From an uncultured Clostridia bacterium (GTDB lineage Bacteria; Bacillota; Clostridia; Oscillospirales; Acutalibacteraceae): 7,235 bases of DNA. The stretch spans positions 1-7,235 of the forward strand of contig CAJOQU010000127.1 in NCBI GenBank assembly GCA_905236975.1, written 5' to 3'. Made by a program: the position numbers and the translations under genes. Positions 1-5,040 of this stretch are shown here, in pieces; position 1 is the first letter of the stretch; each line of letters opens with the position of its first letter. The notes below the pieces were generated by a model. That model worked only from the letters and a program-made list of their open reading frames with translations. It had not been told where the DNA came from and searched no databases.

Positions 1-476
1 CAGGCGGGATCGGTGTCAGCACTTGCCGCGACCTTCTTGGTTCCGGCGGCGTTTTGGCAGGGTTGCTTGTCTTGCGCACTTGCAGTCCGACAGGAGGGGG
101 TGGTGTTGGCTGTTCCTTTCCGTATGGGTGACGCCGTTGTTGCTGAAGCGATTTTGCCGTTTGCGACCGAAACGGTACTTGACGTATCGTCTTTACATTT
201 TGTCGATGCGCTCTCGCATTCATCGGTATCATCCGCCACCGTCGCGCACTTGGAATCAACGGAATTATCCGCCGCCATTGTGCATTTGGAATCATCGGTA
301 TTATCCGCCACCGTCTGCGCGCAACTTTTTGTTTCGGTTGCCTGTTTCGCCTTGCAGGACCGGCCTTCTGTAAAAGGCGCGACCGCCGGCACCGCTTTGC
401 TTCCACAGCCCGTAAAAACGAACAGGAATAGAAGGGCAAAAATTCCGGATAACATGCGTTTTGTGATTTTGACCAT
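1..476 (-). CDS. Cysteine-rich repeat-containing lipoprotein, C-terminus cut by window edge
   Basis: I do not recognise this gene. The minus-strand frame stays open for 158 codons from ATG 476 to the window edge. The N-terminus looks like a lipoprotein signal: MVKITKR, a hydrophobic stretch (about residues 9-22) and an FTGC lipobox with Cys24. This predicts export and lipid anchoring to the outer face of the membrane. Mature sequence is low in hydrophobics and rich in Ala, Thr, Asp and Lys. It carries eight further Cys (41, 52, 65, 77, 87, 94, 129, 140). Residues about 52-87 form three degenerate 12-residue repeats, each starting at Cys and containing A-D-[DN]-x-x-D. A GAGGTG ribosome binding site (483-488) sits 6 nt upstream, and a near-consensus promoter lies further upstream, so it is probably transcribed alone. 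Phe at lipobox -3 is less usual than Leu. Function is unknown; metal binding or disulfide cross-linking are only guesses from the cysteines. Confidence 0.72.
   Translation of the reverse strand, partial: MVKITKRMLSGIFALLFLFVFTGCGSKAVPAVAPFTEGRSCKAKQATETKSCAQTVADNTDDSKCTMAADNSVDSKCATVADDTDECESASTKCKDDTSSTVSVANGKIASATTASPIRKGTANTTPSCRTASAQDKQPCQNAAGTKKVAASADTDPA
221..325 (-). repeat. Three degenerate 36-bp tandem repeats inside the lipoprotein gene
   Basis: Units begin at 221, 257 and 293; the first two are exactly 36 bp. The first and third share 22-23 of their first 23-24 bases, and the middle one is more diverged. The period is 12 codons, so the reading frame is kept. Each unit encodes a segment bounded by cysteine with an acidic A-D-[DN]-x-x-D core. 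Confidence 0.8.
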
Positions 477-482
477 ATTTAT

Positions 483-488
483 CACCTC
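483..488 (-). promoter_or_regulatory. Ribosome binding site of the lipoprotein gene
   Basis: Minus-strand GAGGTG lies 6 nt before ATG 476. It fixes the start codon and supports the minus strand as the coding strand for 1-476. Confidence 0.7.
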
Positions 489-504
489 AAATTGATTTGT
501 TTTT

Positions 505-533
505 ATTATAAATCAACTGATTACTGGTTTCAA
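505..533 (-). promoter_or_regulatory. Sigma-A/70-type promoter of the lipoprotein gene
   Basis: On the minus strand, -35 TTGAAA (533-528) and a perfect -10 TATAAT (510-505) are separated by 17 bp. Transcription would start near 498, leaving a leader of about 22 nt before ATG 476. The upstream terminator (572-619) would insulate this promoter from the glycolytic operon. Confidence 0.78.
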
Positions 534-571
534 TACAAAGAATATGGTAATGATGTCACCCGAAATTTACC

Positions 572-619
572 AAAAAAATTACAGGCCTGTAACCCTTTAA
601 AAGCGTTACAGGCCTGTAA
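572..619 (-). terminator. Strong Rho-independent terminator made of two palindromic arms
   Basis: Minus-strand RNA would form a perfect 15-bp stem, GTTACAGGCCTGTAA-type arms at 605-619 and 579-593, around an 11-nt loop. A run of seven U (578-572) follows directly. The opposite direction has no U-run, so it terminates minus-strand transcription, including that of pgk-tpiA-gpmI. It starts 10 nt after the stop of the transporter remnant, so it probably belonged to that gene originally. Each arm contains the perfect palindrome TTACAGGCCTGTAA. Confidence 0.85.
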
Positions 620-629
620 AAATAGGCAT

Positions 630-737
630 TTAAAGCACTTTGGCTAAAAAGCTTTGCAAGCGTTCGCATTGCGGATGTTTAAATAATTCAGCGGGCGTAT
701 TGTCCTTATCGAGTGTAAGCCAAGGTGCATTGCCCTG
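630..737 (-). pseudogene. C-terminal remnant resembling a polar amino-acid ABC transporter ATPase (GlnQ/HisP family)
   Basis: A minus-strand open stretch of 35 codons ends at TAA (632-630) and has no start codon. An in-frame TGA lies at 740-738 and another stop at 773-771. The last residues contain TPAELFKHPQ followed by CERLQSFLAKVL and the stop. Polar amino-acid ABC ATPases such as GlnQ, HisP and GltL typically end with a G-x-P-x-x-[LV]-F-x-x-P-x-x-x-R-[LT]-x-x-F-L pattern, close to the end of the protein. I compared this from memory of the family. Walker A, signature and Walker B motifs are absent, so only a tail remains. A terminator follows 10 nt after the stop, as expected for the end of a real gene. 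The preceding LTLDKDN fits the family less well. An ankyrin-like tail or chance are the alternatives. Confidence 0.5.
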
Positions 738-757
738 TCATGCAAGCGAGACAGGGC
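732..757 (-). other. Hairpin downstream of gpmI
   Basis: A perfect 8-bp inverted repeat (GCCCTGTC at 732-739, GACAGGGC at 750-757) has a 10-nt loop, about 38 nt past the gpmI stop. No U-run follows on either strand, so it is not a standard intrinsic terminator. It could protect the 3' end of the operon mRNA. It lies at the upstream edge of the transporter remnant, where the remnant's frame is broken. Confidence 0.5.
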
Positions 758-794
758 GACCGGAAACCCGTTAGTCCCTTATCTTTATTTTTGA

Positions 795-2327
795 TTATAA
801 AATAATCGATTTTCCGCTCATTTCTTCCGGCTGGGGAAGGTCTAACAGTTTTAAAATGGTGGGGGAAATGTCGCACAGTCTGCCGCCCTCACGCAATGCA
901 CAGTCCCGCCCGATCACCGCAAAGGGAACGGGGTTGGTGGTATGTGCCGTGAAGGGAGAACCGTCGGTATCAACCATGCGGTCGGCATTACCGTGATCGG
1001 CGGTCAGCAACATGACGCCGCCCATTTTTAAGGTGGAATCCGCCACGCGGCCAACACAGGTATCCACCGTTTCCACGGCCTTAACCGCCGCGTCAAAAAT
1101 ACCGGTGTGACCGACCATGTCGCAGTTGGCAAAGTTCAGGATCACCACATTGTATTTTCCGCTTTCAATGGCATCACAGACCTTATCGCACACCTCGGGC
1201 GCGCTCATTTCGGGCTGAAGGTCATAGGTCGCGACCTTGGGGGAGTTGACCAGTGTGCGATCTTCGCCCGCAAACATGACTTCGCGGCCGCCGTTGAAAA
1301 AGAAGGTGACATGCGCGTATTTTTCGGTTTCGGCAATGCGCAACTGGGTCATATCGTTATTCGCCAGTACTTCGCCCAATGTGTTGACCAACGTTTCCGG
1401 TTTAAAAGCCACCTCTACATTCGGCATGGAAGCGTCGTACTGGGTCATGCAGACATAAAAGACCTTTTGCCGGCCGCCTTTGCGCTCAAAGCCGGTGAAA
1501 TCATCATCCACAAAGGTGCGGGTGATCTCACGCGCACGGTCGGGGCGGAAGTTGAAGAAAATCACACTGTCGCCGGTTTTAATGCGTTCTGTGCCGGTCA
1601 CTACGGTAGGCAGCACAAATTCATCGGTAATATGTTTACCCTCTTCATCGATCTGCGTGTAGGAAAGCCGAACGGCCTGCGCCGGATCCTCGGTCTGTAC
1701 GCCTTCGCCGTAAACCAGGGCGGCATAGGCTTTGCCCACGCGTTCCCAGCGGTTGTCACGATCCATACCGTAAAAGCGGCCCATGACGGTGGCAATCTTT
1801 CCGCATCCGATTTCATCGAGCTTTTGATTGCATTGATCGATATAATCCGCGGCCGAGGCAGGGGGGACGTCACGCCCGTCCAGCAGGGCGTGAATATACA
1901 CGCGGGAGAGCCCGCGCTTTTTGGCAAGCGCGACCAACCCGTAAAGATGCTCTATGTGGCTGTGCACGCCGCCGTCGGACAATAATCCCATTAAATGCAG
2001 GGCGCTGTCGTTTTGTTTGCAGTTTTCCACCGCGGCGGAAAAGGCCGGATTTTCAAAGAAATCGCCGTCTTGGATCGACTTGGTGATGCGGGTCAGCTCT
2101 TGATAGACCACCCGCCCCGCGCCGATGTTGGTATGGCCGACTTCGCTGTTGCCCATTTGCCCGTCCGGCAAGCCGACATCAAGACCCGAAGCGCCGATTT
2201 GGGTGTGGGGACATTCGGCAAAAATGTTGTCAAGCCGGGGGGTATTGGCGGCGGCAATGGCATTGCCCGCGGTGTTGGGATCAATGCCGAAACCGTCCAT
2301 AATGGTTAAAACAACTGGTTTTTTCAT
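795..2327 (-). CDS. gpmI: 2,3-bisphosphoglycerate-independent phosphoglycerate mutase
   Basis: This cytosolic glycolytic enzyme interconverts 3-phosphoglycerate and 2-phosphoglycerate through a phosphoserine intermediate, usually with Mn2+. The protein has 510 residues, the normal length. The metal-binding phosphatase domain is split around the transferase domain. Visible residues are D11 (MDGFG), catalytic S61 in GQMGNSEVGHTNIGAG, H122, D150-D153 (LDGRDVPP), R190-R196 (RDNRWER), FNFRPDRAR (258-266), K336, D403 and H407 (NCDMVGHTG), D444-H445 (TADHGNAD) and H462 (AHTTNPVP). All expected metal ligands are present. Cys402 replaces the Pro often found in NPDMVGH. The ATG overlaps the tpiA stop as ATGA. 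An AAAGG (2338-2342) inside tpiA lies 10 nt upstream, so translation is probably coupled. It is the last intact gene of the operon. The family assignment is secure. Confidence 0.98.
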   Translation of the reverse strand: MKKPVVLTIMDGFGIDPNTAGNAIAAANTPRLDNIFAECPHTQIGASGLDVGLPDGQMGNSEVGHTNIGAGRVVYQELTRITKSIQDGDFFENPAFSAAVENCKQNDSALHLMGLLSDGGVHSHIEHLYGLVALAKKRGLSRVYIHALLDGRDVPPASAADYIDQCNQKLDEIGCGKIATVMGRFYGMDRDNRWERVGKAYAALVYGEGVQTEDPAQAVRLSYTQIDEEGKHITDEFVLPTVVTGTERIKTGDSVIFFNFRPDRAREITRTFVDDDFTGFERKGGRQKVFYVCMTQYDASMPNVEVAFKPETLVNTLGEVLANNDMTQLRIAETEKYAHVTFFFNGGREVMFAGEDRTLVNSPKVATYDLQPEMSAPEVCDKVCDAIESGKYNVVILNFANCDMVGHTGIFDAAVKAVETVDTCVGRVADSTLKMGGVMLLTADHGNADRMVDTDGSPFTAHTTNPVPFAVIGRDCALREGGRLCDISPTILKLLDLPQPEEMSGKSIIL

Positions 2328-3091
2328 TGAGCGGCCGCCTTTACGATTACAGAAAAATCTTGTGCTTTCAGAGATGCGCCGCCGATCAGACCGCCGTCAA
2401 CATTTACCTTTGAAAGCAATTCCTCGGCATTGGCGGCATTCATGGAACCGCCGTATTGCACGGTAACAGTTTCAGCAACTTCTTGACCGTACACTTCGGC
2501 AATGGCGGCACGCACAAAGCCGTTGCCCTCATCCGCCTGGTCGGCGGTGGCGGTGACGCCGGTTCCGATTGCCCAAACCGGCTCGTACGCGATGATGACA
2601 TTTTTCAGCTGCTCGGCGGTGACATTGGTCAGCGCCATTTTGGTTTGGTATTTCAGCAGGGTCTCGGTATAGCCGAGCTCACGCTGCTCCAGGGTTTCTC
2701 CGACGCAAACAATGGCGGTCAATCCCGCGTTCAGGGCGGCCAGGGTGCGCAGGTTGACGGTTTGGTCGGTTTCAGCAAAATATTGACGGCGTTCGCTGTG
2801 ACCGATGACCACATATTTCACACCGGCCTCAACCAGCATGTCGGCGGCAATTTCACCGGTGTAGGCGCCCGATGCTTTAAAGTGCACGTTCTCGGCGCCG
2901 ATTTCAATATTGGAGCCTTTGGCCGCGGCTACAGCGGCCGGAATATCAATGGCGGGCACGCACAGCACGACCTTGCAGTCAGCGTCCGCAACCAGCGGTT
3001 TCATTTCTTCAATCAGGGCGGCGGCCGCCTTGGGGGTTTTGTTCATTTTCCAGTTTCCCGCAATCACAGCGGCTCTTTTGGCTTTGTTCAT
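2324..3091 (-). CDS. tpiA: Triose-phosphate isomerase
   Basis: It interconverts dihydroxyacetone phosphate and glyceraldehyde 3-phosphate in glycolysis, as a cytosolic TIM barrel. With ATG 3091 the protein has 255 residues, the usual bacterial length. Seen in order are N13 and catalytic K15 (AGNWKMN), catalytic H98 (VVIGHSERR), catalytic base E170 (AYEPVWAIGTG, with flexible loop 6 next to it), YGGSM (213-217) and the phosphate-binding GGLIGGAS (233-240). The frame extends upstream to another ATG at 3187, overlapping the end of pgk. I reject that start, because AAAAGGAG (3107-3100) lies 8 nt before 3091 and the extra 32 residues are not TPI-like. It sits 73 bp after pgk, behind a hairpin, and its TGA overlaps the gpmI ATG. 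The family assignment is secure. Confidence 0.98.
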   Translation of the reverse strand: MNKAKRAAVIAGNWKMNKTPKAAAALIEEMKPLVADADCKVVLCVPAIDIPAAVAAAKGSNIEIGAENVHFKASGAYTGEIAADMLVEAGVKYVVIGHSERRQYFAETDQTVNLRTLAALNAGLTAIVCVGETLEQRELGYTETLLKYQTKMALTNVTAEQLKNVIIAYEPVWAIGTGVTATADQADEGNGFVRAAIAEVYGQEVAETVTVQYGGSMNAANAEELLSKVNVDGGLIGGASLKAQDFSVIVKAAAQ

Positions 3092-3099
3092 GATAAATT

Positions 3100-3107
3100 C
3101 TCCTTTT
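3100..3107 (-). promoter_or_regulatory. Ribosome binding site that sets the tpiA start
   Basis: Minus-strand AAAAGGAG lies 8 nt before ATG 3091. This selects the shorter 255-residue protein over the extended frame beginning at 3187. Confidence 0.85.
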
Positions 3108-3128
3108 AAAAAGTAAGTACAAAATGGT

Positions 3129-3150
3129 GGGTTGCCGTTTTCGGCAACCC
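3129..3150 (-). other. Intercistronic hairpin between pgk and tpiA
   Basis: A perfect 9-bp GC-rich stem (GGGTTGCCG at 3129-3137, CGGCAACCC at 3142-3150) has a 4-nt loop, AAAA in the mRNA. It begins 14 nt after the pgk stop. Downstream there is only a displaced AUUUUG, so termination would be weak at best. A partial attenuator or an mRNA-stability element that tunes pgk against tpiA expression is likely. Confidence 0.6.
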
Positions 3151-3164
3151 AATCATAAAAGTAA

Positions 3165-4376
3165 TTATCGATCGTTGAGGGCGGCAATGCCGGGCAGTTC
3201 TTTACCCTCTAAAAACTCCAACGAAGCGCCGCCGCCGGTAGAAATATGGGTCATTTTATCGCCAAAGCCCAGGGTATTGACAGCCGCGGCGGAATCGCCG
3301 CCGCCGATTACGGTGACCGCGTCGGTCTCGGCCAGGCTCTTGGCAACGGCAATGGTACCCTTTGCCAAAATGGGATTTTCAAATACGCCCATCGGGCCGT
3401 TCCAAACCACGGTTTTGGCGTTTTTGACCTCATTCGCGTACAGTTCAGCGGTCTTGGTGCCGATATCCAGGCTCATATAGTCGTCAGGAATCTTGTCGGC
3501 ATCCACAATGGTCACGTCGATCGGCGCATCGATCGGATCGGGGAAATCCTTGGTAATGGTACAGTCAACCGGCAAAAGAATCTTCACGCCTTTTTCTTCG
3601 GCTTTTTTGAGCATATCACGGCAGTAGTCAATCTTCTCGGTATCAAGCAGGGAAGTTCCCACGCTGTAGCCTTTGGCGGCTAAAAAGGTGTAAGCCATGC
3701 CGCCGCCGATAATCAAGGTATCGGCCTTATTAAGAAGATTTTCGATCACGGTGAGCTTGTCAGCCACCTTTGCGCCGCCCAAAATGGTAACGAAGGGACG
3801 CACAGGCGTCTCCACCGCGTTGCCTAAATATTGCAGCTCTTTTCCGATCAGATAACCGGCGACAGCCTCTTTGACATAGGAGACAACGCCCACAGTAGAG
3901 CAGTGTGCACGGTGAGCAGTACCGAAAGCATCGTTAACAAAGATGTCAGCCAAAGAGCCCAACTCTTTAGAAAATTCCTCACCGTTTTTGGTTTCTTCGG
4001 CACGGTAGCGAGTGTTTTGCAGAAGCACCACGTCGCCGTCCTTCATTGCGGCAACAGCGGCCTTGGCGTTTTCGCCCACCACATTATCGTCAGCCGCAAA
4101 AACGACCTCTTTTCCCAACAGTTCGGAAAGGCGCTTTGCCACAGGTGCCAGTGAAAGCTCGGGCTTGGGTTCGCCCTTCGGCTTGCCGAGGTGAGAACAA
4201 AGGATGACCCGACCGCCATCGGCAATCAGCTTTTTGATGGTCGGCAGAGCGGCCAAAATGCGGTTTTCATCGGTGATGACGCCGTTTTTCAACGGCACGT
4301 TGAAATCACAGCGAACCAGAACCTTTTGACCCTTCACATTGATGTCGTCAACGGTCTTTTTGTTTAATGCGTTCAT
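3165..4376 (-). CDS. pgk: Phosphoglycerate kinase
   Basis: This cytosolic monomeric kinase transfers phosphate from 1,3-bisphosphoglycerate to ADP, giving 3-phosphoglycerate and ATP. From ATG 4376 the protein has 403 residues, close to the usual 390-400. N-domain substrate motifs are RCDFNVP (22-28), SHLGKPKG (61-68), LLQNTRYRAEE (118-128) and FVNDAFGTAHRAHCSTVG (147-163). The hinge and C-domain nucleotide motifs are LGGAKVADKL (199-208), GGGMAYTFLAAKG (224-236), WNGPMGVFE (325-333), IGGGDSAAAV (357-366) and STGGGASLEFLEG (379-391). ATG 4382 is also in frame but lies only 3 nt after AAAGG; 4376 has a 9-nt spacing, so I prefer it. It is the first gene after its own promoter, followed by tpiA and gpmI. 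The assignment is secure; only the start is slightly uncertain. Confidence 0.98.
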   Translation of the reverse strand: MNALNKKTVDDINVKGQKVLVRCDFNVPLKNGVITDENRILAALPTIKKLIADGGRVILCSHLGKPKGEPKPELSLAPVAKRLSELLGKEVVFAADDNVVGENAKAAVAAMKDGDVVLLQNTRYRAEETKNGEEFSKELGSLADIFVNDAFGTAHRAHCSTVGVVSYVKEAVAGYLIGKELQYLGNAVETPVRPFVTILGGAKVADKLTVIENLLNKADTLIIGGGMAYTFLAAKGYSVGTSLLDTEKIDYCRDMLKKAEEKGVKILLPVDCTITKDFPDPIDAPIDVTIVDADKIPDDYMSLDIGTKTAELYANEVKNAKTVVWNGPMGVFENPILAKGTIAVAKSLAETDAVTVIGGGDSAAAVNTLGFGDKMTHISTGGGASLEFLEGKELPGIAALNDR

Positions 4377-4382
4377 AAACAT

Positions 4383-4390
4383 CTTCCTTT
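4383..4390 (-). promoter_or_regulatory. Ribosome binding site that sets the pgk start
   Basis: Minus-strand AAAGGAAG lies before two in-frame ATGs at 4382 and 4376. The core AAGG is 9 nt from 4376 but only 3 nt from 4382, so 4376 is the better start. Confidence 0.65.
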
Positions 4391-4404
4391 CAAGCGTAGG
4401 TTTC

Positions 4405-4426
4405 GCCCGGCGTTTTCCGCACGGGC
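4405..4426 (-). other. Hairpin in the pgk 5' leader
   Basis: The GC-rich stem is GCCCG plus GCG pairing with CGC plus CGGGC, with one bulged U and a GAAAA loop in the mRNA. It lies about 15 nt upstream of the pgk ribosome binding site, within a predicted leader of about 72 nt. No U-run follows, so it is not a terminator. It may stabilise the 5' end or modulate expression; no known riboswitch class is recognised. Confidence 0.45.
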
Positions 4427-4455
4427 AAGTCCATTGTTAAAAAAATTACAATGTT

Positions 4456-4483
4456 ATTTTACCATATTTTAAGAATTTTTCAA
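4456..4483 (-). promoter_or_regulatory. Promoter of the pgk-tpiA-gpmI operon
   Basis: On the minus strand, -35 TTGAAA (4483-4478) and -10 TAAAAT (4461-4456) have a 16-bp spacer. A TGG immediately before the -10 gives an extended -10 (TGn). Transcription would start near 4449. The site is in an AT-rich gap after trmL, and no terminator separates trmL from it, so read-through from prfC-trmL may also contribute. Confidence 0.7.
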
Positions 4484-4512
4484 TAGGTATTTTCCAATTC
4501 TTCAAAAAACAT

Positions 4513-5031
4513 TTACACCGGGTCTTCCGGTAAATCTTCCCAGCGGTAGCGGTGAAGCTGCCCGAAGTTCTGCAATGAAGGATATCCCCACTGCCGCAGA
4601 ACCTCATACACACCGATGGCGACCGAATTGGAAAGGTTAAGGCTGCGAATCTCACCCGCCATGGGAATGCGCACACAGGCTTCGGGATGTTGCATTAAAA
4701 GCTCCTCGGGCAGACCTTTGGTCTCTTTCCCGAACAGAAGATAGCAATTGTCCGGGTACTCGACCTCGGAGTGCGCCTTACGCCCTTTGGTGGTAAAATA
4801 AAAGAAATTTCCTGTGTTTTGGCTGAAAAATTCATCCAGCCCGTCGTAATAGGTAATGTCAAGATAACGCCAGTAATCCAACCCGGCGCGTTTCAGCTTT
4901 TTGTCGTCAATGGCAAACCCCATGGGGCCTACCAAATGCAGTCTCGCGCCGGTGGCGGCGCAGGTGCGGGCAACGTTGCCGGTATTTTGCGGAATTTCCG
5001 GCTCGACCATTACAATATTCAACTTTGCCAT
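4513..5031 (-). CDS. trmL: tRNA (cytidine/uridine-34 2'-O)-methyltransferase, SPOUT family
   Basis: TrmL 2'-O-methylates the wobble nucleotide of certain tRNA-Leu isoacceptors using S-adenosylmethionine. It is a small cytosolic SPOUT enzyme that works as a dimer. The protein has 172 residues, slightly longer than the usual 155-160 because of extra residues after about 155. Family motifs are EPEIPQNTGNVARTC (10-24), LVGPMGF (33-39), LDYW (51-54), FGKETKGLP (100-108) and RIPMAGEIRSLNLSNSVAIG (121-140). The last two build the knotted S-adenosylmethionine site. The start lies 9 nt after the prfC stop, and its AAGGGG binding site overlaps that stop codon. The two genes are therefore very likely co-transcribed and translationally coupled. 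The family is clear; the exact tRNA targets are inferred from E. coli TrmL. Confidence 0.94.
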   Translation of the reverse strand: MAKLNIVMVEPEIPQNTGNVARTCAATGARLHLVGPMGFAIDDKKLKRAGLDYWRYLDITYYDGLDEFFSQNTGNFFYFTTKGRKAHSEVEYPDNCYLLFGKETKGLPEELLMQHPEACVRIPMAGEIRSLNLSNSVAIGVYEVLRQWGYPSLQNFGQLHRYRWEDLPEDPV

Positions 5032-5040
5032 AGCGTCCCC

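Noticed and set aside
221..325. The 36-bp repeats as a CRISPR array
   Set aside because: They are tandem without spacers, keep a 12-codon reading frame and are diverged, so they are coding repeats.
13..495. Plus-strand frame of 160 codons over the lipoprotein region
   Set aside because: It is antisense to a minus-strand frame that has a promoter, a ribosome binding site and a lipoprotein signal. The plus frame has no such signals and simply mirrors the repeats.
1107..1985. Plus-strand frame of 292 codons
   Set aside because: It lies entirely antisense inside gpmI, whose motifs are complete. GC-rich codon positions produce this shadow.
2456..3109. Plus-strand frame of 217 codons
   Set aside because: Antisense to tpiA, with no recognisable motif or initiation site.
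3092..3187. N-terminal extension of tpiA to an ATG at 3187
   Set aside because: It overlaps the pgk end, has no binding site and adds 32 residues unlike any TPI; the real site is 8 nt before 3091.
4471..4503. AAGAATT/AATTCTT inverted repeat after trmL as a terminator
   Set aside because: The stem is short and AT-only with an 18-nt loop, and it overlaps the pgk promoter; it would not be stable enough.
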